A DNA stretch of 64,000 nucleotides from Falciphora oryzae (lineage: Eukaryota > Ascomycota > Sordariomycetes > Magnaporthales > Magnaporthaceae): positions 2,434,091-2,498,090 of the forward strand of contig JNVV01000001.1 in the NCBI GenBank assembly GCA_000733355.1, in the 5' to 3' direction. Shown here one piece after another: positions 22,308 through 33,067 of the stretch (positions within the stretch are counted from its first letter, which is position 1; each line of letters opens with the position of its first letter). Below the pieces are notes generated by a model. It saw nothing but the letters and a program-made list of their open reading frames with translations. It was not told the origin of the DNA and made no database searches. A program made the position numbers and the translations under genes.

Positions 22308-24722
22308 ATGATGCAACACACTCCCCCCAACAGCAGCCCCATCTGCGTCAAGCGATCCGTTACCTGGGCACCCGTCGTCCATGTCGACGCCCCAGAAGAG
22401 TCCGATGACCTCGTCGACGCATGGCCGGCCCGAGACCTGCCATTGACCCCTAGGAGACCAAGGGCACTCGGAAGCCCCATTCGATGCAGCCAGACGCCAG
22501 CCGACTCCTCGCCACTCGGCTCTGCCCTCGAGCTGATCCCGAGCTCCCCGACGATCCTGACTCGATCAGCAACAGCAGCGGCCGCAGCGGCAGCGGCAGC
22601 AGCAGCAATCAGTTCCTCCTCTAAAAAGGAAAGGAAACCGCCGTCAATTACTCCCCGCAAGTTCCGCAAGTTCTTCACTCCACGGCCGGTTCCCGTCGTC
22701 ACCAGGAGCGCCCTCCACGACATCACCCGATCCTCGCTCAACGAAACACAACAGCCTGTCGACGAAACGGCCAGGGAGCTGTTCCGGAACCCTGCCCGCT
22801 CCGGTGCTCGTGCTGGCAAGCGGCCAACAGCAGCTCTTGATAGTGACGATCTGGACAATGGTAATGGAGGCAAGCGTCAGAAGACTAGCAAGTCGACTGC
22901 AGGGCTTGCCATGCTCGACACGGTTTCCTCGTCTCCCACGAATCTGCTGGAGAACTTGAGGCCGCCGCCGCCAAAGTTGAGGATCCCCTTGAACCATAGG
23001 GGTACCGCCGCCCAGGTTTTCCAGCGAGAATTGGGCGACATCGACCGTGCCTTTGATATGCTGGAGCTGGCGCATCCGGTGCTTGGTGAGAATTGCCCCC
23101 ATCCTAGCCTTTCAGGGGCATGCTTTGCAAGTTTGTCCAGGAGCTAACAGCATATTAGACTGGAGGACGGAGACTGCCGACTTCTGCTCCAGGCAGGATT
23201 ACATTCACAGCACCGCCCAGAGCGACTCTAACCAACCTCGCAGCACTATTTTCTCACAGGCAGCCTGTAACAGTACGTCGGCTCCTCGTCTCCCTCTCGG
23301 AATCAGCTCGAATACCCCTGACTTACGAGTTGGAAACTAACCCGGATGCACGCATTAGCCAACAATATGGTGCTTATTGGAGACAACATGGGCAATGTAC
23401 GACTCCTGGACACCGACGCTCCTGGCGAAGATGGCTTCCAGAAGCCCCACGTCCTGTGGACCGCCCACGACAATGCCGTGACCGATGTTGCTGTCTCATC
23501 CGACGACCTCCGTGCGGCAACAGCGTCGGCGGACCGGACTGGCATCGTGTGGGACATGATGACGCAGAAACCCCTTACCCTGCTGCCCTGCAATGGCTCC
23601 GTCAAGTCGATTCGGTTCCAGCCTGGGCAGGGGACCGGCAACGTCGTGGCCACCAGCAGCCGCGATGGTCTGGTGCAGGTGTGGGATCTCCGTTGCCGCA
23701 ACGGGAGATTCAGCGACTGGCAGGACGACACTATGGGCGACGCCTCGGATAGCTGTGAGTATCCCGTGCCGCACGGGGCGCCGCTCAACAGTTTTGTGTC
23801 GGCGCACCAGGCATCAGCCCGGGGTGGACGGGGAGGCCAGCACGCCGTCGTGACGACGCTTGAGTTCATGCCCGCCGGCAAGGAGCACCTGATCCTGTCG
23901 GCGTGCGAGGCCAACGCCACTATCAAGCTCTGGGACATCCGCGCCGTCCGCCACGAGCTGAGCAACAACGCCAGTAAGCCCGTATCGGTCGTCGCCCCGC
24001 CCCCGGGCCACGCCGGCTACCGCGACTGGGGCGTCAGCTCCCTGGCCCTGGGGTCCGACGGCGCCCGCCTGTACGCGCTCTGCAAGGACAACACCGTATA
24101 CGCCTACTCGACTGCCCACCTCGCCCTCGGCCGTGCCCCCGAGCTCGACGCCGGCTACGGCCTGACCCGCCGCCGTAGCTCGCCCGTGCACTCGGGCCTG
24201 GCTCCGCTGTACGGCTTCCGCCACACCCTCTTCACCTCGCCCAGCTTTTTCGTCAAGCTGGCCGTCCGACCGGCGCGCGACGGCCGCTCCGAGATGATCG
24301 CCGTCGGCAGCGGCCACGGCACTCCTGTCCTGTTCCCCACCGACGAAGGCTACCTACGTTCCCAGCAGGACGTCGCCTCGGCCGCTGCCTCGGGGGTCTC
24401 GCTGCCGGCGAGGACGGAAGGGTCGTGGGGTTTCCCGGCCAGCAACAGGCACGTGACGCCCCGGCCTGCCGAGACGACACCCATCTTCACGTTTGGCACG
24501 CCGCTCATCCACGGCCACGCCAAGGAGGCGACCTCGGTCTCGTTCACCAGCAACGGTCGGTTGGTCACCGCGTCGGACGACTTCACGGCCCGTGTCTGGT
24601 CCGAGGACCGTGACCAGGCCAGGCAGCTCCGCCGCGGCGGCTGGACCGGGGGTCAGCGCTGGGGTTGGGGCTGGGCTAGCGTTGAGCAAGACTTTGACGA
24701 GCACGATGACGACGAGTTTTAG
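22308..24722 (+). CDS. CDT2/denticleless-like WD40 substrate receptor of CRL4
   Basis: Three exons, 22308-23085, 23159-23272 and 23359-24722, encode 751 aa. The N-terminal 260 residues are disordered (MMQHTPPNSSP), with an alanine run at about 22566-22607, a basic ITPRKFRKFFTPRP segment and KR-rich patches. The WD40 propeller follows. Repeats are visible as MVLIGDNMGNVRLLDTD, HDNAVTDVAVSSDD, ATASADRTGIVWDMM, NVVATSSRDGLVQVWDLRC, ILSACEANATIKLWDIRA, ALCKDNTVYAYST and TSVSFTSNGRLVTASDDFTA. The WDxR boxes (VWDLR, LWDIR) are the type that docks to DDB1. In animals and fission yeast Cdt2 directs CUL4-DDB1 to destroy Cdt1, Spd1 and related S-phase substrates on PCNA. Exact orthology is inferred from propeller layout and not certain. 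Two alternative ATGs lie back to back at the start. Confidence 0.72.
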
Positions 24723-25242
24723 CTTGACCGATGCCGGCCCCTGAGTAAGTCATCTTGGGACTTGGTCGGGGAACGAAAAAAAGAAAAAAAAAATAAAAAA
24801 TCTATCTCCCCGATACCCTGGGAATATTTTGTACGGAACAACGGCACATTTGAAGGCGTTATACGACTGTCGGGTTATAAGCATTCTGCATGGAGTACGA
24901 ATTCATACACAAGAGCTCGGGATCTGGGACAATGGCATCAGTTGCTTGGGACTTTGCTTGTTGGCACAAAGTTTCGCCGTGGGATTTTGTCAGGGAACTT
25001 GGTATAGGGAATACGCTAGCGAATTCTTTGATTCACTACGAACGTAGGTAGCTTAAGGACTGAGGTTCTAACAGTAGAATAGAAATGTAAATATGAGAAA
25101 AGCCGACGGCCGTCTAATAATCTAGCCTGGGGAATCTTTGTTGCCTTGGGGTATCGCGTGACGTTGTCTAAACCAGCCTGTTCACAAAAGGACAAAGGAG
25201 GACAGAGAGTAGGGTGTAAAGGGGTAAGGAAAACAAAAGAAT
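24723..25242. other. convergent 3' intergenic region, 520 nt
   Basis: This lies between the ends of the CDT2-like and heme-oxygenase-like genes. It includes an A-rich tract at about 24776-24800. The frame after the CDT2 stop stays open about 94 codons, but its composition (poly-Lys, AT-rich) looks like untranslated sequence. Confidence 0.5.
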
Positions 25243-26727
25243 TCACGGTTCATGTTCAGAAGACTTCTGCTTCTGCTTCTTCCGTTTCAGCACGGCCTTG
25301 GCAGTTCGCTCCTTGGAAACAGCGATGCTGTCTCTGAGCCTGCCAGACGCCACGAAGCCGGACCATCTCTTGCTGGGGGTATCGGCAGCGTCTTCTTCGG
25401 CTTCGTCTTTGGCGCCACCGCTGCCGCTGCTGCTGCCGTCCGCGCCCCGTCCCGGCCCAGAAGCAGAAGGACCGCCAGGAGGAGCTCCCGGGCCGTCATC
25501 GTCGTCGGGCCAGCCCCCGGGAGGAGGGTCACCCGCCGCCGGCTAGGCGGACGAGGCGCCCATCGAGGACGGGGCCGAAGCCCCGGGGCTGACGGATCCG
25601 TCGCTGGGGGGTGCCGTGTCGGCCGTCCCCGAGTCCGCCTCGGCGCAGATCCCGTCGAGGTCGCCGACGATGCGGACCAGGAACCCGAAGACGCGGCAGG
25701 CCTCCCGGACGACGTCGTCGCGCTGCGCGGCCGACAGCGACCGCTCGGCCGCCTCGAGGCGGCGCTTAAAGTCCTCCTTCAGGTCCTCGCCGTCGCGGCG
25801 CGTGGCAAAGTGCAGAAAGTCGAGCGGCAGGCGCCCGCGGCGCGGGTCCGCGCCCTCCCCCCCGGCGAGGAAGCGCACGCACGACGGGTGGCCCCCGTCG
25901 CCGAGTATCATGTCGTCGTCCTCGGCCTGCGCGGCGGCGGCCGCCGCGCTGTCGACGAAGCCGGGCCGGGAATCGCCCTCCAGGACGCACGGGCGCATGC
26001 TGGGCGGCACGGGGCCCGGGTCGGCGGACCAAAACGACGGGTCTGCGCCGCCGGGAGCGTCCGGGAGGCCCGTGGCGGTCTCGAGGGTGGCGCGGATATA
26101 GCGGCCGCCCGAGAAGAGGGCCATGTACATGACCCAGCCGTGCGCGAGCAGGACGTGGGGTGCGAGGGCGACCGACGATGCCGTGTGCTTGACAAAAGCG
26201 GCCAGCCCAGTCTCGCCATCGTCGCCGCCGGTGGTGGTGAGCAGCCTGATCTCCTGGGCCACCTCGTCTCGCGTCCACCCCGTCAGGGCCCGTATGTCGG
26301 CCAGGATCCGGGCGGCCCGCTCGAGCTCGGGCATGTGCATATCGGTCAGGAGCCGGCGCACGCTGTCACGGCCCTCCCCGGACAGCTTGGGCGGGAGCTC
26401 TGTATACGACTCAAAGTGCGTCCGCCTCGGCAGGCCAACAGGGAACTCGATGATCTGAGCCCACCACGGGTGGCCGACGGCGTCGTCGCCCGGCACGGGT
26501 TTCGTGAGGACCTGGCGCCATAGCGTCTCAAAGGCGATGTACACGGAGGCTATGTGTAGAATCCCCGTGGTGTATTGCGAGGGGTTGCTGACACGCGGGG
26601 GAAGAGCCAAGGGGAGACGCTCGAGTATCAGCTTGTTAAGCGTCCTGTGGAGGAGGCGTGTAGAGGAATTGATGGTCTTGCCCAGTCCTTTCTGGGCGTC
26701 GTCCCTTGGTGTCTCGGGCGAAGACAT
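25243..26727 (-). CDS. heme-oxygenase-like protein, with TAG then an in-frame C-terminal extension
   Basis: From ATG 26727 an intronless frame encodes 394 residues to TAG at 25545-25543. The same frame then continues without a stop for 99 codons to TGA ending at 25243. The first part is all-helical and matches fungal heme-oxygenase-like proteins. STRLLHRTLNKLI (His27) sits at the proximal heme-ligand position and WVMYMALFSGGRYIRATLE carries the distal-helix SGG motif (residues 206-208). The family opens heme to biliverdin, CO and iron using electrons from a reductase, but activity of the fungal branch is not established and is inferred. The extension is acidic and Gly/Ser-rich, then reads SKRWSGFVASGRLRDSIAV and SKERTAKAVLKRKKQKQK, unlike random 3' sequence. 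A 51-nt in-frame excision (GTCAGC...CCTAG) would remove the TAG, but its donor is poor and I see no branch point. The 394-aa form is the conservative call. Confidence 0.75.
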
Positions 26728-28015
26728 CAGGGGTGGTGGGACGGGTAGTCGGCTGCCGCTGATTGGGCGTAGTCAACTTGGTGAGTATACAGGCTGCAGA
26801 ATACCTTTGGGGGAGGGCAAAGGCCTGGGGAGACACAAATGTCCAAGCAGCAGGAGTTGATGCAACGACCAGGATAAATAAAAGCAGCAAGATGGATTGC
26901 CAGATGCTAGACGTGATAATGTCTTGGTAGGATATTTACGGGAAGCTATGTTTGATTGTGTTTGGTGCAAAGGAGCAAACAAACAATGGAGGCCAAGGAT
27001 GCGTGGGAAGGAAAAAAGGGGGATACGAGAGTGTTGGTGAGTGACTGCGCAGTAGGTAATATTGACAAACCGGTCCATCATGACTGCCCGACCGTCTGCA
27101 CCAGCAGACGCATGGTGCAGTGCAGTCCCAACTCAACGCGGCACTGTGACTCCATGCTGCGAGCGCAGGACTGCGGGCTCATGCTGGGAGGAAGGCACGC
27201 GGGGACAGATTCCAGTGGGCGGAGGGATGGAATGAACAAACCGCGGCTCGCACCTGGCCAGCCTCACGAGGCCGCGGCCGCTCCACCGATCATCGCTCAA
27301 TCGGCGATCCTGCGGGCCAAGGAAAGCAATGGAGCAGGAAGAACATTTGGACAGCACGATCCGACGTTTTGGCGCGCTAGTGTCGGGCCAGTCAAGTCGC
27401 GTTATTTGCTCCTCGGTGGTTGCAGTGGCTGCATGGGAAGCGGCTACTCGGGAGAGCTGCAGATTCCGCGTCTGGTCCTTTTATTGCCGCACCCAGCCGA
27501 CCTTCGGGATCTCACCAAAGAGTGGGGGTTATTTCGGTCATGGGAACCTACTGGCGCATTCACCTTCTTTAGCACCCGCGTGCCGTGGTAAATGACTCCG
27601 GTAGAAAATAGATTGAAAGACCATTTCCTCTGGCAAGCGACTTTTCTTTCCAAGTGCTTAAATACGAATGGTCTCCTGTATCTGTAGATGATGTATCGTG
27701 TATGAAGTAAAAGGGAACCTAAGAGTGCGAACAACTAAAAAAAAGGGGCAACCCAAGCCGTACAATATGTGAAAGCAGATATAACACAAAAGCCAGAGAA
27801 AACTTCCATGAGCGCCCAGTATGCAACCAAACATTCCTTAAGTTCCTCCCATAATCTGTAGCATATCTGGAGGAGCCTGACTGGATACCTCCGACCCGTG
27901 AAATGCAAAATGCTTAGGTGCGATATATATACACACATCTCTCCCGAAGTATGTTTTCAGGACGTGTGCTGTCTCTCCAGGCCCAGCCCCGTCAGTGACT
28001 CTGTCGTCTTGAGTT
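26728..28015. other. intergenic, 1.3 kb
   Basis: Promoter side of the heme-oxygenase-like gene and 3' side of the transporter gene. The few frames of 60-210 codons lack domain character. Nothing else was recognised. Confidence 0.5.
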
Positions 28016-29653
28016 TCAGACAGTTGAGCCGTGCTCGGTCGTTCTGTGGTGCCGGTCACGTGGGTCCTCGTCCTCGTGGCTCTCGTGGTTGATAAAGACA
28101 AACGAGAGAAGGACGACGCAGGCCCCAACCCAGTAAACCCAGCTAGAGTATTGGTGGTATTGTATCATTTCTCCCACTAGCGAGAGCGGGATCGTGAGTG
28201 ACAGTCCCATCGTGACAACGAGAGGTGTCGTCAGGAGCATGGCATATGCCCATGACATGTCGCTGACAAAGGATGACAGGGAATTCAACTAAAGAGGCGC
28301 ATGTGGTCAGTGACTGAGCGGCGACAGTGAGAGTGAGAGGGCAGAACCTACCAAGATGATACCCCAGATTTTGCCAGAGGGAGGCAGAGCGAACTGTTGA
28401 GATTGACCCAATGTGGTTAGTCACGGGCTCTGGCATTGGAGTTACAGCTGCATATCGCTGTGCGGGTGTACCTATGAGACAACGCCCGAGCGCGACTCAC
28501 CGTTTCGATGCCCGTAAAATGCAGGATAAAAAACATGGGCCATAGTAGAATCAAGTTGAGCAGGCCGACCAGGCCAAAGAACAGCGGCATGTTGACGTGG
28601 TCCTCGTTGCCGACCCGGCGCTTCATAACGGTGACGTAGAGGCCGTAGATGATGGCGCTCACAAACGCCATCGAGTCCCCGATGGCCATCTCGCCCGTCG
28701 ACTTGTGCGGGAAGTTGCCGCGGCTCTCATCGCTCTTGCCTGACAGGTCGACCGTCGAGATGAGCACGACGCCCGCCAGGCCGGCCAGGACGCCGCACAG
28801 CTTGCGCATCGTGAAGCTCTCGACGCGCATGACGGCGCAGAATACCAGCGTCCACACGCTGCTCGTCGACGTCAGGATTGTCACGCTGCCCACCGACGTG
28901 TACTCGAGGCAGGCCGACGCGAAGTAGTTCGCCAGGAACCACAGCATGCAGAACTCGAGGCTGAGCCACGCCGTCTCGCGCACGTCCAGCCGCTCCTGCT
29001 GCGGCGCCCCTCCGCCGCCGGGCACGTCAAACGCCGCCAGGCTGCCCTCGTCGTCCACGAGCAGCCGCTCCCCAGCCTCGCCGGCGTCCTCCCCCTCCGC
29101 ATGCAGCTTCGAGTGGAGGTCGCTGCTGGGCGCCCCCGGGCGCAGCCCCCGGCGCTTCTGCTCCCTCCACACCTCCACGGCGGCGTTGCGGAAGCCGTCG
29201 ATGCCGTGTTTTCGTATGTACTTGAGCGCCATCGGTATTAGGGAGATGGCGAAGAACGATGTGTTGATGTAGACGACAAAGAAGGGTTTGCTGTATGTGT
29301 TGTCGGAAAATATGTACTAAGGCGCGGCCCGGCGCAAGAACCGTCAGCTCAGGGGTTATCAAGTCGAGAGCATGTGCGCACTATCGCGGCAAAAAACTTA
29401 CACTGGCTAGAAAGTTGGACAGGGTCCAGAGGAACACGGTCACGGTCAACAACATTATCCCGAGCGTCCGTCTTGCGAACCATGCCACGCCCAGCTTCTC
29501 GCGCAGACCTGAGCGGCCTGTCGCGCCGCTGCGGGACGACATGATCGAGTCCTCCATCAGCATGGCGCTTGATATTGATCGCCGCGGCTGTAGTTGGGGG
29601 CCGCTATGCTGCTCCGCGGTGAGCTCTGCCGGCCTTGTCGGCTCTACCGGCAT
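28016..29653 (-). CDS. SLC35F-type DMT superfamily membrane transporter
   Basis: Four exons, 29653-29402, 29316-28501, 28393-28352 (42 nt) and 28288-28016, encode 460 aa. The membrane helices, in order, are LGIMLLTVTVFLWTLSNFLA, KPFFVVYINTSFFAISLIPM, LSLEFCMLWFLANYFASACL, SVTILTSTSSVWTLVFCAVM, LCGVLAGLAGVVLISTVDL, GDSMAFVSAIIYGLYVTVM, MPLFFGLVGLLNLILLWPMF, and after the short exon SWAYAMLLTTPLVVTMGLSL and WVYWVGACVVLLSFVFI. A cytosolic loop rich in Glu/Asp separates helices 2 and 3. This is the 10-helix EamA-type fold of the SLC35F5 / yeast YML018C-Thi74 group, which sits in vacuolar or mitochondrial membranes with unknown substrate. The YIFSDNTYSKPFFV motif at the second exon start is characteristic of that group. 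Substrate cannot be deduced. Confidence 0.88.
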
Positions 29654-31256
29654 CTTGGTACGGCTGCCCGTTGTGTGTCGTGGGAGCGGGCGGGCGGTGC
29701 TCCCGTTATCGTGATCGTCGTCGTCGTCAGCGCCGTTCGCCGTCTACGCCGGCGTGTAGTCGAACAGCTATGATGTCGATTGGGAGTTGGGGGTTGCGCC
29801 CCGGTCCAGTCGTTCTCGTCGTGATCGGCAGCGGGCGGAGCTGGGCGGAGGGCAAGATCTCATCGAAACGCGCAAAAGCGGGACCCCAATGCGGGCGGGA
29901 TCTGGGGATGTGTCCACGTAAGGACAGGCGGGCGGACGGGAAAAAAGTCACAGTTCCTCGAGACACGAGGGCTTGTTTAGTCCTGGTCTATCGTGGGACG
30001 GACGGCGGCGCGTGGCGGCTTTGTCGCTGGTAAATCATTAGTGCTTGTGCTCTGGGCCGTCCACAATTGCCAAACGTGCTTCTCCGGCGCTGCCGTAACA
30101 GAAACCACTGAGCCAGCCTTGGTCACACACGGCATCCACACTAAGATGCCGGCAACCACCTCCATTACTGTGCATATCCAGGGGCAGCCCCTGGTAGCAC
30201 CCAGCCGCCTGACTGTGCAGGGCGCATGTCATGATTGATTCGCCAGCCCCAGCCAGCCCCGAAGGGACAAGACCAGACGGCACATGTCGGCCCCACCACC
30301 CATCTCGAATCGATGGCATCTGTTCCCTGGCGTGTCGGCCATCAATCCGAGGCTTAGGGCTGCAGGCGGCAGGAAACCATCGTCTGATGCCGTGGTAGTT
30401 ACCCGAGCAGAAGCTGCACCACTGCGCGTATCTATGTGCACAGGTACCGATGGCTTGGGGGTCTGCATGATGCTGCAGCGAAGCCGCGACGGAGACTGCA
30501 GGAACCATCGATTGAGAGATCCAACTCCTTCGGTAGTTTATGCCAAACTGGGTCGTTTATATGGACTTTGCCGCCTCCAGCGCTGTCGGTCTCTGTCATT
30601 TCTTGCTAATGTTGCGCTATGAACGGCCTTGATGCGGGGCGCCTTGATCGGTGTCCGGCCAAACGCCAAGGCAGATAAGCATGTAGGGAAATAGGCATTT
30701 ACCATGCCAGTCTCACTCACCGCCAGCGAGTGATCTGATAACGGCCGACATGAGTAGCACATGGACATCTCACAAGCCAGTCTCCATATCCGACCAGAGG
30801 CATAGAAGCAATCTCATAAGAGCGTGTTAGTCATGGAATAATGGTTAAAAACGAACTAAAAACTGTCAACAGGTGATTCCGGCGGAACAGCTCTATAACA
30901 ATGGGCTTCGGAAACCACAGCGGATTACGAATGACTGAAAGTAGATGAGATAGAACTCGACCCCCAAAAACGGTGTGAAGCAAATGATAGCAAGATAAAA
31001 CCCAAGCAAAGACTGAAAGAAAACCAGTAGCCTCGAGTGATCTCTGGGATGTGATGGTAAGGAAATGTTGGACGAGGAAGATGGATGGCGAGAACGATGG
31101 CCAAGTACAGTTGTTATTTTGATACATCAGACACCGCCAATGGCAATCCGCGTTGCTCCAGCTGGCAATGTGCCTGCCAGGAAAGATGCCGTCGTGTGCG
31201 GCACGGGACCAGGCAGCAAGCCGATTTCGGCCCAGGGATGATGCCCCGGTCCCTGC
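29654..31256. other. intergenic, 1.6 kb
   Basis: Promoter side of the transporter and 3' flank of YPT7. It contains AT-rich stretches (30830-31080). I see no gene, repeat family or structured element. Confidence 0.5.
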
Positions 31257-32388
31257 TTAGCACGCGCATCCGTCCCTGTCGTTGTCAATGTGGATGTTTA
31301 TCGGGTCCTGGAAGTCGCCACTGAACTCTTCAGACTCCTCCTGAGCGAGGGCGTTCCTCGCAATGACTATATGTGGGAGCAAATATGTCAGTGAGAAGGC
31401 GCCTTTCCATCAACGGCGAGGCGATGAGGCAGGGATCTGGGTGAAAAGAGGAGCAGAATAAAAGAGCCTGCGCGTGCGAGTGGCTGTCCAAAGTGATTCT
31501 TACCCTCAAAAGCTTGCTCCACGTTGACTGCCTCCTTTGCGCTGGTCTCGAAATAAGGGATGCCTCCCTTGGACTGACAGAAGGTCATAGCCCTCTTGGT
31601 CGAAATCTGCAGATATGACGACAAAATCGCCGAGACTCAGTACAAAACTCCGGGGCAGTGATATTGACCACCTATCCAACGGCCGTTATCGGCTTACCAC
31701 TCGTTTGCTCTCCTCGACATCGATCTTGTTGCCCAGCACAACAAAGGGGAAGTTGTCGGGGTCCCTGGGCGAGGCCTGGATGAGGAATTCGTCGCGCCAG
31801 CTGTCGAGGGCGTCAAAGCTCTTGGAGTTGTTGACGTCGTACACGAGCACGCAGCAGTCGGCGCCGCGATAGAAGGCGACTCCTAGTGACTGGAACCGCT
31901 CTTGTCCTGCCGTGTCCCACAGCTATAGTGCCAACAGAAAGGTGGAGTCTTAGCAACGCATCTCAACCCATGACCGACTACTAGCGCAGAAAAGGGGGGC
32001 CTGGGTGGTATTTCCCGCACCTGCATAGTGACTTGGCGGTCGTCCACGAGGACTTCTCTGGTAAGGAAGTCGGCACCGATGGTCGCCTTGTAGCTCGCGC
32101 TGAACTTCTTGTTTACCTATACATCGCGGTTGGGTTAGAGCCGTAGACTCGCAAGGCAGGGACCGAGACGGCGCGTTGGCTCAGGGGAACCACGGCCCGC
32201 TTCGTTGGCTCTTACATATTGGTTCATCAAGCTGGTCTTGCCGACACCGCTATCGCCCAGGATGATAACCTATATCGGTGGTTGGCGAGATAAGGTCAGC
32301 CCGGAAAAGATATCCTGCGGATACGCGTGTGTGTTGGTTGTCGGCGATGGCGGCGCACCTTGAGTAGGACCTTCTTCCGCGACGACAT
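31257..32388 (-). CDS. YPT7: Rab7-family GTPase Ypt7
   Basis: Six exons, 32388-32359, 32269-32216, 32116-32021, 31922-31698, 31606-31504 and 31366-31257, encode 205 aa, the usual Ypt7 length. G-box motifs are intact: [14 protein letters not shown] (P-loop), [13 protein letters not shown] (switch I, Thr), [14 protein letters not shown] (switch II), VLGNKIDV (NKxD) and [16 protein letters not shown] (G5). The C-terminus ends NDRDGCAC, a CxC double-geranylgeranylation motif. Ypt7/Rab7 controls late endosome, autophagosome and vacuole fusion through the HOPS complex and Mon1-Ccz1. Every intron joins at conserved residues (for example [13 protein letters not shown] and VTMQ|LWDTAG), which fixes the model. 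The first exon codes for only 10 residues. Confidence 0.97.
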
Positions 32389-33067
32389 GATGGTGGTAGT
32401 GTGGCCCGGACTAGGGGGGTGGCTGGTGTCGACGATGTAGCTGTTAGTCCCAGTTCGGTCGGCCTGGCGGCACCGGCAGTATTCGGGCAGGGGATTCTTG
32501 ATGGGCGGTGGCAAACGGAGGGAGCGCACCTCTCTGTTTCGTGCGTTGCGTCTGTGTCGTGCTATCGAGGGAGCGGTTGTGCCTCGAAGAGGGGTTTCGT
32601 CGGTGGGTGGCTAGGCCGCGGGCAATCGGTAGCGATAGCGAGATGGGGAGCTTGGGATATGGAGGTTTGGTGTCGGAAGGCAATGGAGATTGAGCGGCTG
32701 GGCGTGCTTGTTCGCCTCAGGACGGGCGACCGTGCCTGACCAGAGAGTGGAGAGCTCTGGAACCGGCGCCTGGGGTCGACGGGTCATGCTTGGGGTGTTG
32801 GCTTGCGAAAACCAATCAAATTGCGACGGCACTGCGTAATGTGGATGTGCTGAGCGTCCCCCACCCGCCCAATCCTTCTTTGGTCGGCGGATGTGGCTCA
32901 CGAGACAAGGAACGGGGGAAGCCAGCTCCGTCAGCCACACGTGAAAGCGTGCACACACCTTGACGCCGGCGCGAGTCTACACAGCCGCTGCAGGCCCAAG
33001 GTTTCTTCGCTCTCCCGGCTTCACCTCCAGACCACACGCCGCGGAATGGGTTCGGCGCACCGGCTCG
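32389..33067. promoter_or_regulatory. divergent promoter region YPT7 / AAA gene, 679 nt
   Basis: Divergent intergenic region. No coding potential or specific site was recognised. Confidence 0.5.

Noticed and set aside
24723..25007. In-frame readthrough extension of the CDT2-like gene
   Set aside because: About 94 open codons, but poly-Lys and AT-rich like a 3' UTR. Kept only as a control for the TAG findings.
25494..25600. 51-nt intron removing the TAG of the heme-oxygenase-like gene
   Set aside because: GTCAGC donor is rare and no CTRAY branch point is visible. Left open as an alternative but not modelled.
25252..26523. Plus-strand 423-codon frame opposite the heme-oxygenase-like gene
   Set aside because: Arg/Gly-rich complement shadow with no ATG-led or domain evidence.
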